A stretch of DNA of 64,000 bases from an uncultured Cetobacterium sp. (GCF_945952365.1 NZ_CAMFHX010000015.1:1-64000); one strand, 5' to 3'; shown: positions 9,224 to 17,844, counted from the first letter of the stretch. The notes: generated by a model from the sequence alone, not told the origin. A program made the numbers and translations.

Positions 9224-9252
9224 AAAAGTCAGAGTATTTAACTCTGACTTTT
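9224..9252. terminator. Bidirectional terminator between alpha-galactosidase and fplA
   Basis: AAAAGTCAGAGT (9224-9235) pairs perfectly with ACTCTGACTTTT (9241-9252) across a 5-nt loop. It lies between convergent genes and has T-tracts in both orientations. Confidence 0.85.
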
Positions 9253-9259
9253 TCATTTT

Positions 9260-11566
9260 TTAAAACACATATCCTATATGTACTTGGAATAGTGTTCCAC
9301 CATTTAAAACGTCATTTGATACAGAGAAATCCATTGGTCCAAGGAATGTATCCCAACCAATTCCAACTCCATACCCATGTTCACTTCTATCCCATATATC
9401 ATTTTTAGTTTCAAATCCAGAACTATAATTATATGTTCCTACATTATAGTTAAAGTTTAAATATAAATTAGGAACTATTGTGTATTGCAATCCAGCTGAT
9501 CCCATAAAGAAGTTATCTGTATAAACAGCTCCTATAGGTAACCCTACAAATGAGTAACTTCTTCCCATAGGGTTATTTCTTAATCCACCAAGATTAAATA
9601 ACTCAGATAGCGGTGTGTTTTCAGAGTTATACATCTGTCCACCACGAATTCCTGTATTTAAAGACCAGTTTTTACTTAAACTGAAATATTTCGTTCCCAT
9701 TGCAGAGTACCCTTCATAAGTTTCCCCTGATTTAGCATTTGATTCTGAAAACAGTTGTAACAATCCATTTGAACCAGTCGTTGCATACTCTGCTTGATTC
9801 ATAGTATCAAAGTAGAAGCTAAAGGTATTTGAAATATAACTTCCATCTTTTTTAAACTCTGAGAAGTTTTCTATTTTTTCTCCAGAGTCATAATATGTAT
9901 CCATATTTTTAAAGCCTAAAGTGTATCCAGCTATTATATTATTAAAAATTGTTGTTCCTACTGACAAGTTCGTAATAAACGTATCATTTCTATATGTTGA
10001 AACATTATCTCCATCTCTATATAAGAAGATAGGATTTAGACCATAACCTAGATCTACTGAAACTATCAACTTATGATTTAGGAAATCATATTGAGTCATA
10101 TCTGTTAAAGATATTTTTGGATATCTTGAAAACTCAGTTTTTAAAGTATAATTTTTTTGAGAAAGATTAAACTTATTGAAAACTGGTACTTCAGCTACAG
10201 CCTCTAATCCTGCACCATAGTTAGATATATAGAACATTCCCGCTTTAAGCTTTGTATCTAACTTCTCTTTTACGGTCAACTTTAACGTTTCTCCTTCAAC
10301 ACTGTAAAATACTCTATCTACAAAAGTTTTAGCATATATTTTTTCTATCCATAGATTTAAATCTTGAACTGACATCTCTCCATCAACAGGTTTTAACTTT
10401 TGAACCTCTTTCTCTGTTAAAAGTTCGTTTCCAGATATTTTTATATTTTTTATATGAAACTCTTTTTTAGTAAACTTCTCTTTTTCTGATTTTATTTTAT
10501 CAAACTCCTCTTTATCAGTTAATTTTAAAAGAGCATAATCTAAACTTTCAGCTGCTGACTCTCCCTCTTTAACTAAAGTTGATAAATTATCAAAGTTTAA
10601 AGTACTATGTTTTTTAACATCTGGAGTTATTAAAATATCTGGCAGATGAGCTTGAGTTTGAGTTTTCTCAGTTCCCATATAACTTGATAACTTATCAAGT
10701 ATCTGAACGATATTTGAATTATCACTTATAACTATTGGATCCGCTGCTATATCAACACCTATAACAACATCCGCTCCCATATTTATAGCTTGTATCACTG
10801 GGAAGTTATCTGCAACTCCACCATCTACATAGTAGTTATCCCCATCTCTTATAGGGTCTAAGAATGTTGGTATAGCCATACTTTTCAGTGTTGCTAAAGC
10901 TAAATCTCCACTATCTATTGCTACAGACTCTCCTGTTTGCAGATTTGTTGTCATCGCTCTAAATGGAATTGGAAACTCCTTAAAGTCCTTTACTCCCTCT
11001 GCTCTAGCAAATATTTTTTTCAACTCTAAATAGATATACTCTCCATTTAAAACACCCATCGGAAGTGATAAATTAAAATCTTCATTCAACGATATTGTAA
11101 GAGGATATTTATTCGATTGAGTTTTTTGAACAATACTTTCTAAATCTCTATTTGAAGCATTTCTAAATAGCTCATAAAACTGTAAATCAGTAACTGTTTT
11201 TTCTATCTCATCTGGAGTATATCCCACTGAATACATCGCTGCTATTATACTTCCAGCACTTGTTCCTACTACATAGTCCACTGGAATCCCATACTTTTCA
11301 ATAACTCTCAAAACTCCTATATGTGCAGCACCCTTCGCTCCACCTCCACTCAATACCAATCCAACTTTTGGCCTATTTTCATCAGTAGTTTTTAAAAATG
11401 TAGCTTTTAAGTTTTCTAAATTTTTTCTTTTCAGTTCTAATTCTTCAATCTGTCTTTCAATCTCTTTTACCTTAGCTTCTTTAGAATTAACTCTATTTGG
11501 TAAATGAGATGCAAAAATAGATAAACTTAATAGATAAAATAGCACTATTTTTTTCAAAAATTTCAT
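9260..11566 (-). CDS. fplA: Patatin-like phospholipase autotransporter (type Vd, FplA/PlpD-like)
   Basis: Outer-membrane phospholipase A1 resembling Fusobacterium nucleatum FplA. A signal peptide (about 1-20) is followed by a short charged helix (25-60) and a patatin domain with oxyanion-hole motif SGGGAKGAAH (73-82), nucleophile elbow GTSAG (101-105, S103) and DGG (248-250, catalytic D248). A single POTRA domain follows (about 370-434, starting FHIKNIKISGNELL), then a 16-stranded BamA-like barrel (about 440-768) ending in the aromatic C-terminus HIGYVF needed for barrel assembly. All catalytic residues are intact. It is known from F. nucleatum that the lipase is displayed on the cell surface and may be released by proteolysis. 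The gene is probably monocistronic: it follows the K+ channel gene by 11 bp, so the two may share a transcript. Confidence 0.92.
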   Translation of the reverse strand: MKFLKKIVLFYLLSLSIFASHLPNRVNSKEAKVKEIERQIEELELKRKNLENLKATFLKTTDENRPKVGLVLSGGGAKGAAHIGVLRVIEKYGIPVDYVVGTSAGSIIAAMYSVGYTPDEIEKTVTDLQFYELFRNASNRDLESIVQKTQSNKYPLTISLNEDFNLSLPMGVLNGEYIYLELKKIFARAEGVKDFKEFPIPFRAMTTNLQTGESVAIDSGDLALATLKSMAIPTFLDPIRDGDNYYVDGGVADNFPVIQAINMGADVVIGVDIAADPIVISDNSNIVQILDKLSSYMGTEKTQTQAHLPDILITPDVKKHSTLNFDNLSTLVKEGESAAESLDYALLKLTDKEEFDKIKSEKEKFTKKEFHIKNIKISGNELLTEKEVQKLKPVDGEMSVQDLNLWIEKIYAKTFVDRVFYSVEGETLKLTVKEKLDTKLKAGMFYISNYGAGLEAVAEVPVFNKFNLSQKNYTLKTEFSRYPKISLTDMTQYDFLNHKLIVSVDLGYGLNPIFLYRDGDNVSTYRNDTFITNLSVGTTIFNNIIAGYTLGFKNMDTYYDSGEKIENFSEFKKDGSYISNTFSFYFDTMNQAEYATTGSNGLLQLFSESNAKSGETYEGYSAMGTKYFSLSKNWSLNTGIRGGQMYNSENTPLSELFNLGGLRNNPMGRSYSFVGLPIGAVYTDNFFMGSAGLQYTIVPNLYLNFNYNVGTYNYSSGFETKNDIWDRSEHGYGVGIGWDTFLGPMDFSVSNDVLNGGTLFQVHIGYVF

Positions 11567-11577
11567 TATTTCTCTCC

Positions 11578-12312
11578 TTATTGATCTTTAGATATCAAAA
11601 TTCCTGAACCGATAACCAATCCTAGAATCACATTTGTCAGTATAAGTCCTGTTATTATCTCAACAACCACAAGAAATTGAGATAATGCTGTTAGAGGGTA
11701 AACATCTCCATACCCTATTGTCGTTATAGTAATAAAGCTAAAGTATATATGTTTAAAGTAAAATTGAAAAGCTCCTAAACTTCGATCTATTCCATTAAAT
11801 ACTGGTTTATCATTAAATAAAGTAAGAAGTGTATATAGCAGCCCAAAACTAATTGCAATCGTAATATATGTTGTTATTACAACAGTTACATCTGAGGCTA
11901 CAACTCTTCTCCTTCTTCTTAAAAAATCAGCCACTACATATTTTAGCAAAATTATATGAGACAGTATTAATAGTATCACATTTAAGAACGATAGAAAATA
12001 GAAAAAATATTTTAAACTCTCATTTTCATTTAAACCTAAAGAAAAATTAATTATTGGAACTAAAATTAAATAATATAGAATCAAAATGGTTGCTTTTAAC
12101 GGTCCGTCCTTAAATAAAAAATTCCTTTCTTTTAAAAATACAATTGGTAAAATACTAAAAAACATTTTTATCGAGCTTTCTATTATCTGTATAAATAATA
12201 TTTTTTTCTCTACTATCAAATGTGCAAAAAATGATATTAAAATAGAAATAATCGCTGTCACTATTAAATTTTTAAAAAATTTCAAAATTTGTTCTTTTTT
12301 GTATATTCTCAT
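11578..12312 (-). CDS. Potassium channel, six-span with TIGYGD filter
   Basis: Inner-membrane ion channel. About six hydrophobic helices are visible (roughly 13-32, 38-60, 72-92, 103-125, 142-165, 213-240), with a pore loop between the last two carrying the K+ selectivity filter TTIGYGD (197-203). An arginine cluster LRRRRRV at 131-137 sits on the cytoplasmic side before the pore module. There is no RCK/TrkA nucleotide-binding domain, so gating would be simple (voltage-like or leak). The N-terminal four helices show no regular S4 charge pattern. The start has AGGAGA in front. The gene lies 11 bp upstream of fplA on the same strand; whether the pairing is functional is unknown. Confidence 0.85.
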   Translation of the reverse strand: MRIYKKEQILKFFKNLIVTAIISILISFFAHLIVEKKILFIQIIESSIKMFFSILPIVFLKERNFLFKDGPLKATILILYYLILVPIINFSLGLNENESLKYFFYFLSFLNVILLILSHIILLKYVVADFLRRRRRVVASDVTVVITTYITIAISFGLLYTLLTLFNDKPVFNGIDRSLGAFQFYFKHIYFSFITITTIGYGDVYPLTALSQFLVVVEIITGLILTNVILGLVIGSGILISKDQ

Positions 12313-12339
12313 CTATTTCTCCTAGTCTAATATAATATG

Positions 12340-12368
12340 AAAAAAGCATAGTATCACTATGCTTTTTT
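12340..12368. terminator. Terminator of the amino-acid ABC operon (minus)
   Basis: AAAAAAGCATAGT (12340-12352) pairs perfectly with ACTATGCTTTTTT (12356-12368) across a 3-nt loop, immediately after the ATPase stop codon. The T-tract terminates minus-strand transcripts and isolates the K+ channel gene, which must have its own promoter in the next 28 bp or be read through. Confidence 0.85.
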
Positions 12369-12372
12369 AGCT

Positions 12373-13092
12373 TTATAACTTTAAAAACGCTTTCAACTCT
12401 TCAGTTTTGGGATTGGAAAATATTTCACTTGGTATTCCGATCTCTATAATTTTTCCTCCACTCACAAAAATAATACAATCTGCAACACCTTTAGCAAACT
12501 CCATCTCATGAGTTACTAAAATCATATCTTTTTTATCTTTTCTCAACTCTTTTATAGCTTCTAAAATCTCCTTTGTCAAAGCTGGATCTAAAGCAGATGT
12601 AGGTTCATCAAGTAATAAAACTTTAGGTTCTAAAGCCATCGCTCTAACAATTGCAACTCTTTGTTGCTGTCCACCTGAGAGTTGATGGGGATACTTATCT
12701 TTATGTTCAAAAAGTCCAAATCTCTTAAGAAGTTTTAAAGCTCTTTTTTCTGCTTCAACAGGATTTACCTGATGAACTTTTTCTAATGGCAATAAAATAT
12801 TTTTTAACGCTGTCAAATGAGGAAAAAGATTAAATGCTTGAAATACAACACCTATTCCTTTTCTATATTCATGAAGGCTCTCCTCTTTTTCAGGAACAAC
12901 CTCACCATTTAAAACTATTCTACCTTTATCTATCGATTCTAATCCTGCTAAAACTCTCAAAAGTGTGGACTTCCCTCCACCTGAGGGACCTATTATGACT
13001 AAAGAGTGAATTTGACTCAATTCTAATTCAATCTCATCTAAAACAATCTGCTCCCCAAAAGCTTTAGAAAGTTTTTCTATTTTAATTTCCAT
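12373..13092 (-). CDS. Polar amino-acid ABC transporter ATPase (GlnQ type)
   Basis: Cytoplasmic ATPase that powers amino-acid import (PAAT family). It shows Walker A GPSGGGKST (about 36-44), Q-loop at VFQAFNLFPH, signature LSGGQQQR and Walker [13 protein letters not shown], with a switch histidine in VTHEM. The 239-residue length is standard. It overlaps the upstream permease gene by 11 bp and has GAGGAGG before its ATG, so it is the third gene of a binding protein-permease-ATPase operon. The amino acid carried is unknown. A second set of the same type lies at 28855-30986 with a different gene order. Confidence 0.93.
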   Translation of the reverse strand: MEIKIEKLSKAFGEQIVLDEIELELSQIHSLVIIGPSGGGKSTLLRVLAGLESIDKGRIVLNGEVVPEKEESLHEYRKGIGVVFQAFNLFPHLTALKNILLPLEKVHQVNPVEAEKRALKLLKRFGLFEHKDKYPHQLSGGQQQRVAIVRAMALEPKVLLLDEPTSALDPALTKEILEAIKELRKDKKDMILVTHEMEFAKGVADCIIFVSGGKIIEIGIPSEIFSNPKTEELKAFLKL

Positions 13093-13873
13093 AGCTATAC
13101 CTCCTCTCTAAATACTTCGAAAGATGAGATATTGGATATGTTAATACCAAATACCCTACAGCTAAAATACAGTAATTTTCTATAGGTGAAAATGTCAATG
13201 AATCAACCTCTTGAACATTTTTTGTAAACTCATTTACAGCTATTATCGATAATAAAGATGAGTCTTTTATTAAACTTGCAAACTGTCCTGCAAGTGGTGG
13301 CATCACTCTTTTTGTAACCTGAGGTAAAATAATATATCTATACGTTTGAAACTTTGTAAAAGCCAAAGCCTTTGCTGTTTCTAGCTGACTTTTATCAATA
13401 CTTTCAATTCCACTTCTTAAAATTTCACACACATAAGCTCCAGAGAAAATCCCCATTATTAATATTCCCATAACATATCTGTTATTTATACCAAAGGCTG
13501 TTCCTATTACATAATAGAATAGATATATCTGAACAATTAAAGGAGTTCCTCTTATCATCTCCGTGAATCCTTTTGAAAAATAATATGTCGGTAAAAATCT
13601 TCCCTTTTGACCTAAAACCAAAAGAGCTCCAACTATAAAGCTTGAGATTGAAGAAAATACTGATATCATTAAAGTCATCTTAAATCCTAAAATAAATTTA
13701 TATCTGTATTTGGTAATTATCCCTCTCCAATTATAGGGATAATCTATACTACTAAAAGCAAAATGAAAAATTCCTAAAACGATTATTGTTACTAAAATTA
13801 TATTAAACCATTTTACGAATATATTTTCTGTTTCTTTTTCAGGTTTAAAAAATATAGTTTTTAGTATTCTCAT
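13082..13873 (-). CDS. Polar amino-acid ABC transporter permease
   Basis: Inner-membrane permease of the HisM/GlnP family. An N-terminal hydrophobic helix (about 25-42) precedes the usual five-span core. The family hallmarks are MIRGTPLIVQIYLFYYVIG and the EAA-like loop ETAKALAFTKFQTYRYIILPQ. AGGAG lies 5 nt before the ATG, 8 bp after the binding-protein stop. At 263 residues it is longer than the usual 220, owing to the extra N-terminal segment that looks like an additional membrane span and loop. Confidence 0.9.
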   Translation of the reverse strand: MRILKTIFFKPEKETENIFVKWFNIILVTIIVLGIFHFAFSSIDYPYNWRGIITKYRYKFILGFKMTLMISVFSSISSFIVGALLVLGQKGRFLPTYYFSKGFTEMIRGTPLIVQIYLFYYVIGTAFGINNRYVMGILIMGIFSGAYVCEILRSGIESIDKSQLETAKALAFTKFQTYRYIILPQVTKRVMPPLAGQFASLIKDSSLLSIIAVNEFTKNVQEVDSLTFSPIENYCILAVGYLVLTYPISHLSKYLERRYSYGN

Positions 13874-13881
13874 ATATACTC

Positions 13882-14661
13882 CTAGTCAAAGAAGAAAGGT
13901 ACATTTTTCTCTTTAAAGAAAGCTCTCTCCTTACCTAAATATTTGTCAGCTAACTCATTAAACTTTCCACTATTTTTATACTCTGTTATAAACTCATCTA
14001 TCTGAGCACCTAAATCCTCTTCACCTTTTCTATAAGCTATTGCCCAAGGTTGTGACTCTGTCTCAAATTGTTCTAATAGAGGTGTTGTCGTATCTTGATT
14101 TCTCTCCCAGTTTTTATATATTGTAAGAGGGTCATATATAAAAGCATCAACTTTTCCTTGAGAAACTTCCAATATAATTGCACTCTCTTTATCAAAAACT
14201 AAAATCTCAGCATTTGGGAAATATTTTTGAGCTACTGTGTGTCCACTTGTTCCCTTTTTTACAGCAACTTTTTTTCCCTTCATATTCAAATCACTAGCTT
14301 TTGCTATCCCTGATTTATTATTTACTAACATCGCTAAATAGCTTTTAGCATAAGGTTTTGAAAAATTGACAGATTGTTTTCTTTCCTCTGTTACTGACAT
14401 TGAAGATATAATCATATCTATTTTCTTTGTTTTTAAAGCTGGAATCAATCCACCATAAGCCATATCCTCTATTATTATATCTTTTCCTAAATATTCTCCT
14501 AAAGCATAAGCCATATCTACACTTATCCCTGTTGGTCTTCCCTCTTCATTTGACATTTCAAACGGCGGGTAAGCTAACTCCATTCCAACTATCAATGTTT
14601 GTCCTTGAGCAAATGTCAAACTTCCTAAAATCAAAGTTAAAAAAATCAATATTTTTTTCAT
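13882..14661 (-). CDS. Amino-acid ABC substrate-binding protein
   Basis: Periplasmic family-3 solute-binding protein. A signal peptide of about 18 residues ends at SLTFA-Q; there is no lipobox cysteine, so it is probably soluble in the periplasm. Family motifs are VGMELAYPPFEM near the N-terminus, GISVDMAYALGEYLG, DMIISSMSVTEERKQSVNFSKPY (the usual DxIIxxMxxTxERxxxxxFSxPY pattern) and GTSGHTVAQKYFP. Lobe residues that contact the ligand carboxylate (the SMSVTEER region) are conserved, but the side-chain pocket does not reveal the specific amino acid. It is the first gene of its operon, with GGGAGG before the ATG. Confidence 0.9.
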   Translation of the reverse strand: MKKILIFLTLILGSLTFAQGQTLIVGMELAYPPFEMSNEEGRPTGISVDMAYALGEYLGKDIIIEDMAYGGLIPALKTKKIDMIISSMSVTEERKQSVNFSKPYAKSYLAMLVNNKSGIAKASDLNMKGKKVAVKKGTSGHTVAQKYFPNAEILVFDKESAIILEVSQGKVDAFIYDPLTIYKNWERNQDTTTPLLEQFETESQPWAIAYRKGEEDLGAQIDEFITEYKNSGKFNELADKYLGKERAFFKEKNVPFFFD

Positions 14662-14760
14662 AAATTCCTCCCTTTATATAAAAAGTTATTTCTATAGCTC
14701 TATTCTACTTCTAAATAAAGAAAAGATTTCCTCTATTTTTATACTTTAGATTTTGAAACT

Positions 14761-16101
14761 TTAATTTGCTAACAACCCTATTTTCAACAAAAATAAACCC
14801 GCTGCATATATCATCGGAAAAGCAACTACGCTTCTTAAAAAGAATATTTTCATAACATCAAAAAAATTAAACCCAATTTTTGAATTCATAAGAATAATTC
14901 CTGTTTCACTAAAATATATCAACTGTGAAAAAGTTAATCCTCCAATTACAAACCTAGCTAATTCACTTGGACAATCCTTTATGAATACAGCCGGAAGCCA
15001 CATATCAGTTATTCCTATTATCATAGAAGGAGCCATATATTGAGCTATCTCTCTTTCAAACCCTATAAATTCTAAAAATGGAACCATTGGTGCTGTAACT
15101 ATTTGAAAAAAGTTTGTTTTATCAGCTAATACTAAACCTATTGTTCCCACAAGCATTATTACAGGAGTAAACGTGACATAGATCGTTAAAACTTTGATAA
15201 AAGAATCCTTTAAAACTTTTGTAGCTTTAGTTTTTCCAGCTACATCTGAAGCTAATCTAATAGCATAATTCATGCTCGTATCTCTCTCATTAGGAGCTTT
15301 TCCCTCTTTATAATATCTATCTTTAAACTTTTTCAACGGCATTCTAGATATTACAACACCTGTCAAAATTGTACATACTATTATTGTTCCGTAAAAATAT
15401 CCAAAAATATGTGATAATCTAAGCAAATCCGCCATCATTATTGCAAATGAAATTCCAACTAATGAAAAAGATGTTGCTATAATAGCAGCTTCTTTTTGAG
15501 TATAATACCCTTTTTCATATTGTTGATCTGTTACTACGATTCCTATTGTTCCATCTCCAACAAACGAGGCTAAAGCATCAATTGCTGCATACCCTGGAAC
15601 TTTGAATAGTTTTCTCATATAAGGAGCTATTAAAGTTCCTATGAATTCAACCAATCCAAAAGAAGTCAGTAACGGTATAAGCATAACCTCTAAGAAAAAT
15701 GTTACTAATATTGTTGGTAGTAACTCATCTATCATCATAAGTCCTGTTGCTTCATCTGCAACAACTCTACTCAAGCTTTCTGGTAAAAAATTATATGTTA
15801 TTAAAATTAGAATTAAAGCCCCTAATATTCTTATTCCAGCTACAAATTTACTACTTACAAAAAATCCGTCTAAAACTTTATCATTAAAAGTTTTTCTTTT
15901 CATTCCTAGAATCGTTCCAAAGATGGTGACCACAGCAAATCCTGCTGTCACTATTTTCACTATATCATCATATCTTTCTACTATATGACTCTTTATGTGA
16001 CCTAATAACATCCCTGATTCTCCTCCTATTACCATCGGTACTAAGAAAAGCCAAATTCCCACAAAAGAATAAAATCCGAATTTAAAAGTATTGATTACCA
16101 C
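14761..16101 (-). CDS. yjiH: YjiH-family nucleoside-recognition (Gate) membrane protein
   Basis: Polytopic inner-membrane protein of the YjiH family with nucleoside-recognition (Gate) domains; the substrate is not established for the family. About nine or ten hydrophobic spans are visible, with conserved-looking segments DALASFVGDGTIGIVVTDQQYEKGYYTQKEAAIIATSFS and SETGIILMNSKI split between the two Gate halves. An ATG at 16107 abuts the AAGGAGG ribosome binding site with no gap, so the GTG at 16101, 6 nt from that site, is the better start. The gene has its own promoter and a structured 5' leader ending in a perfect terminator hairpin (see the entries at 16132-16321), so its expression is probably riboswitch-controlled. 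The ligand of that leader could point to the transported compound. Confidence 0.85.
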   Translation of the reverse strand: MVINTFKFGFYSFVGIWLFLVPMVIGGESGMLLGHIKSHIVERYDDIVKIVTAGFAVVTIFGTILGMKRKTFNDKVLDGFFVSSKFVAGIRILGALILILITYNFLPESLSRVVADEATGLMMIDELLPTILVTFFLEVMLIPLLTSFGLVEFIGTLIAPYMRKLFKVPGYAAIDALASFVGDGTIGIVVTDQQYEKGYYTQKEAAIIATSFSLVGISFAIMMADLLRLSHIFGYFYGTIIVCTILTGVVISRMPLKKFKDRYYKEGKAPNERDTSMNYAIRLASDVAGKTKATKVLKDSFIKVLTIYVTFTPVIMLVGTIGLVLADKTNFFQIVTAPMVPFLEFIGFEREIAQYMAPSMIIGITDMWLPAVFIKDCPSELARFVIGGLTFSQLIYFSETGIILMNSKIGFNFFDVMKIFFLRSVVAFPMIYAAGLFLLKIGLLAN

Positions 16102-16131
16102 TATCATCCTCCTTATATTTTAAATAAAAAA

Positions 16132-16151
16132 AAGCGTACAAAAGTACGCTT
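16132..16151 (-). terminator. Leader terminator hairpin before yjiH
   Basis: On the minus strand AAGCGTAC-TTTT-GTACGCTT forms a perfect 8-bp stem followed by six T residues. It ends about 25 bp upstream of the yjiH start, inside the leader transcript rather than after a gene. That is the arrangement of a regulated (attenuation) terminator. Confidence 0.85.
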
Positions 16152-16180
16152 AAATAACTAATAAAAAATAACAAAATTTT

Positions 16181-16270
16181 ATAATATTGTTATGGCAGCG
16201 TCACAATATTTCTGTTCACAGGATTACAACATCTTTGCCGTCGGCCTTAGGCTCGTTTGTAAAGGTGAAC
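16181..16270 (-). ncRNA. Pseudoknotted leader RNA, candidate riboswitch for yjiH
   Basis: About 90 nt of minus-strand leader can fold compactly. P1 pairs 16265-16270 with 16214-16219 (GUUCAC/GUGAAC). P2 pairs 16257-16262 with 16224-16229 (UUACAA/UUGUAA). A small hairpin GCC-UAA-GGC sits inside at 16244-16252. A separate 8-bp hairpin pairs 16203-16210 with 16183-16190, and its 12-nt loop holds UGCC (16194-16197), complementary to GGCA at 16236-16239 in the P1/P2 domain, giving a pseudoknot. A strong promoter precedes it and a perfect terminator follows. I compared it by memory with M-box, purine, SAM, TPP, FMN, lysine, glycine, ykkC, ZTP, fluoride and THF classes and saw no match. Confidence 0.6.
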
Positions 16271-16292
16271 TTCTATTTAATTTTCATAATGC

Positions 16293-16321
16293 ATTATGAA
16301 ATATTTTTATCATTTTGTCAA
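16293..16321 (-). promoter_or_regulatory. Promoter of the yjiH leader transcript
   Basis: On the minus strand a perfect TTGACA (16316-16321) and CATAAT (16293-16298) are separated by 17 bp. The predicted start lies about 20 nt upstream of the structured RNA, downstream of the mgtE stop. Confidence 0.75.
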
Positions 16322-16338
16322 TATTTAATTTATTTTTT

Positions 16339-17691
16339 TTATTTTAATATATCACTATAAAGAGTCATTGCTAAATAGAAGTAGATAACTAATGCTAATG
16401 CATCTACAATTGTAGTTACTAAAGGTCCTGCCATTATAGCTGGGTCTAGATTTAATTTTTTTGCTCCTATAGGTAAAAGCCCTCCTACAAGTTTAGCTAT
16501 AACTACAGTTATTCCTAGAGTTATAGAAACTAATAGTGCCATTTTCAAATCCTGCTTCAATATAAAGTACATACGCAAGAAATTTACTGCTCCTAATCCT
16601 AAACCAACAATTAAACTAACTCTTAGCTCTTTCCATACAACTTTTAAATAGTCACCTATTTTTATCTCACCTAGAGCCATTCCTCTTATAATCAAAGTTG
16701 AAGATTGTGATCCTGCATTTCCACCAGTATCCATAAGCATTGGAATAGCCGCAGCTAATACAACCATCTGCTCAATAACCTCTTCATATTTACTTATTAT
16801 AGAACCTGTAAATGTTGCTGATACCATCAACACCAATAGCCATGTTAAACGATTTTTAGCTAAATCAAAAATTGAAGTTTCTAAATACTCCTCCTTACTT
16901 GGAGCCATCGCAGCCATCTTTTGGAAATCCTCTGTATTCTCTTCCTCTATAACATCGACCATATCATCTATTGTTATAATTCCAACTAAAATATTCTCTT
17001 TATCTATCACTGGTAAAACTGTCAAATCATATTTCTTAAACAAAGTAACTGCATCCTCTTGGTTTGTTGAAGTCTTTACAGATAATATATTTTTATCCAT
17101 AAGATCACCAATTACCTCATTATCCTGAGATGAAAGCAATTTTTTCAAAGTAATCTGTCCCTCTAATTTTTTATAATTATCTATGACATAGGCTACATCT
17201 ATTGTTTCAAGTTCCTCGGCATATTTTCTAATATGCTGTAAACTCTCTTCAACTGTAAAACTACTTTTCAACGACAAATACTCTATTGTCATTAAGCTTC
17301 CAGCTGAATCCTCTTCATAAGATAGGAACTGATTTATCAAAGAACGATTTTCATGCTTATAATTTTCAAGCACTCTTTTTACAACATTTGAAGGCATCTC
17401 CTCTAAAAAATCAATCATATCATCAAAGTATAACTCTTCTAATAACGATTGCAACTTATCATCGTTTATTGAGCTCACAATTTTTATCTGCTCATCGGTA
17501 TCTAAATTTGCAAATACCTCTGCTGCAATATCCTTGTGTAATAATCTGAAAAGTATTATAGTATCCTTTTCATTTTCATCATTAGCCTCAATAAATTCAG
17601 CTATATTAATAGGAGTTTCACAATTTAGAACCTCCTTTAAAGATTTTAAATCCTTTTTTAATAGAAGTTCTTTTACTTTTGTTTCAAACAT
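16339..17691 (-). CDS. mgtE: Magnesium transporter MgtE
   Basis: Mg2+-gated Mg2+ channel of the MgtE/SLC41 family. The domains are in the usual order: an N-terminal superhelical domain (about 1-125, including LYFDDMIDFLEEMP), two CBS domains (about 130-250, including VLPVIDKENILVGIITIDDMVDVIEEE), a plug helix, then five membrane spans (about 275-450). The pore region has LMDTGGNAGSQSSTLIIRGMALGEI and the family's C-terminal DPAIMAGPLVTTIVDALALVIYF. Cytosolic Mg2+ bound between N and CBS domains closes the channel in characterised homologues. The ATG follows AAGGAGG, but that site can be buried in a hairpin of its own leader (entry at 17693-17838). There is no M-box visible in the leader. Confidence 0.95.
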   Translation of the reverse strand: MFETKVKELLLKKDLKSLKEVLNCETPINIAEFIEANDENEKDTIILFRLLHKDIAAEVFANLDTDEQIKIVSSINDDKLQSLLEELYFDDMIDFLEEMPSNVVKRVLENYKHENRSLINQFLSYEEDSAGSLMTIEYLSLKSSFTVEESLQHIRKYAEELETIDVAYVIDNYKKLEGQITLKKLLSSQDNEVIGDLMDKNILSVKTSTNQEDAVTLFKKYDLTVLPVIDKENILVGIITIDDMVDVIEEENTEDFQKMAAMAPSKEEYLETSIFDLAKNRLTWLLVLMVSATFTGSIISKYEEVIEQMVVLAAAIPMLMDTGGNAGSQSSTLIIRGMALGEIKIGDYLKVVWKELRVSLIVGLGLGAVNFLRMYFILKQDLKMALLVSITLGITVVIAKLVGGLLPIGAKKLNLDPAIMAGPLVTTIVDALALVIYFYLAMTLYSDILK

Positions 17692-17692
17692 C

Positions 17693-17838
17693 TTTCCTCC
17701 TTGTTTTTTGCAGAGGAAAAACGAAGAAAAATTCTAGACCTTTCCCCTACAAACGAATATTAAATTGTTATTTTTCACATTGCGTTTGGGATAACTGTCC
17801 ATCTTTTTCTCTCCTTCGATTTATTTTTACTATACAGC
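17693..17838 (-). ncRNA. Structured mgtE 5' leader
   Basis: The leader of about 147 nt runs from the promoter at 17845-17873 to mgtE. First, an H-type pseudoknot is possible: CAAACG (17783-17788) pairs with CGTTTG (17750-17755), extended by CC/GG, while GTTAT (17791-17795) pairs with ATAAC (17767-17771) in the loop of that stem. Second, the mgtE ribosome binding site lies in a 7-bp hairpin, TTTCCTC (17713-17719) with GAGGAAA (17693-17699), so translation start is likely occluded. A 22-codon ORF overlaps the pseudoknot. I see no M-box core, so this may be a different Mg2+ (or translation) sensor. Confidence 0.55.
17734..17802 (-). CDS. 22-residue leader peptide upstream of mgtE
   Basis: ATG at 17802 is preceded by GGAG with 8-nt spacing and opens 22 codons ending in TAG at 17734, 43 bp before mgtE. 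The peptide begins MDSYPKRNVKNNN and ends in a short hydrophobic-basic tail. Its codons overlie the 5' and 3' arms of the possible pseudoknot, so a translating ribosome would disrupt it. Leader peptides controlling Mg2+ transporters are known (MgtL of enterobacteria, which is proline-rich), but this one has only one proline and no sequence resemblance. It may be a regulatory ORF or a chance reading frame. Confidence 0.4.
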   Translation of the reverse strand: MDSYPKRNVKNNNLIFVCRGKV

Positions 17839-17844
17839 CTGTAA

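Noticed and set aside
15641-15988. 115-codon plus-strand frame inside yjiH
   Set aside because: Antisense to a conserved membrane protein, low-complexity Ser/Thr/Ile product, no ribosome binding site.
17692-17838. M-box (ykoK) Mg2+ riboswitch before mgtE
   Set aside because: Expected in front of Mg2+ transporters, but I see none of the conserved M-box core; the visible helices are different.
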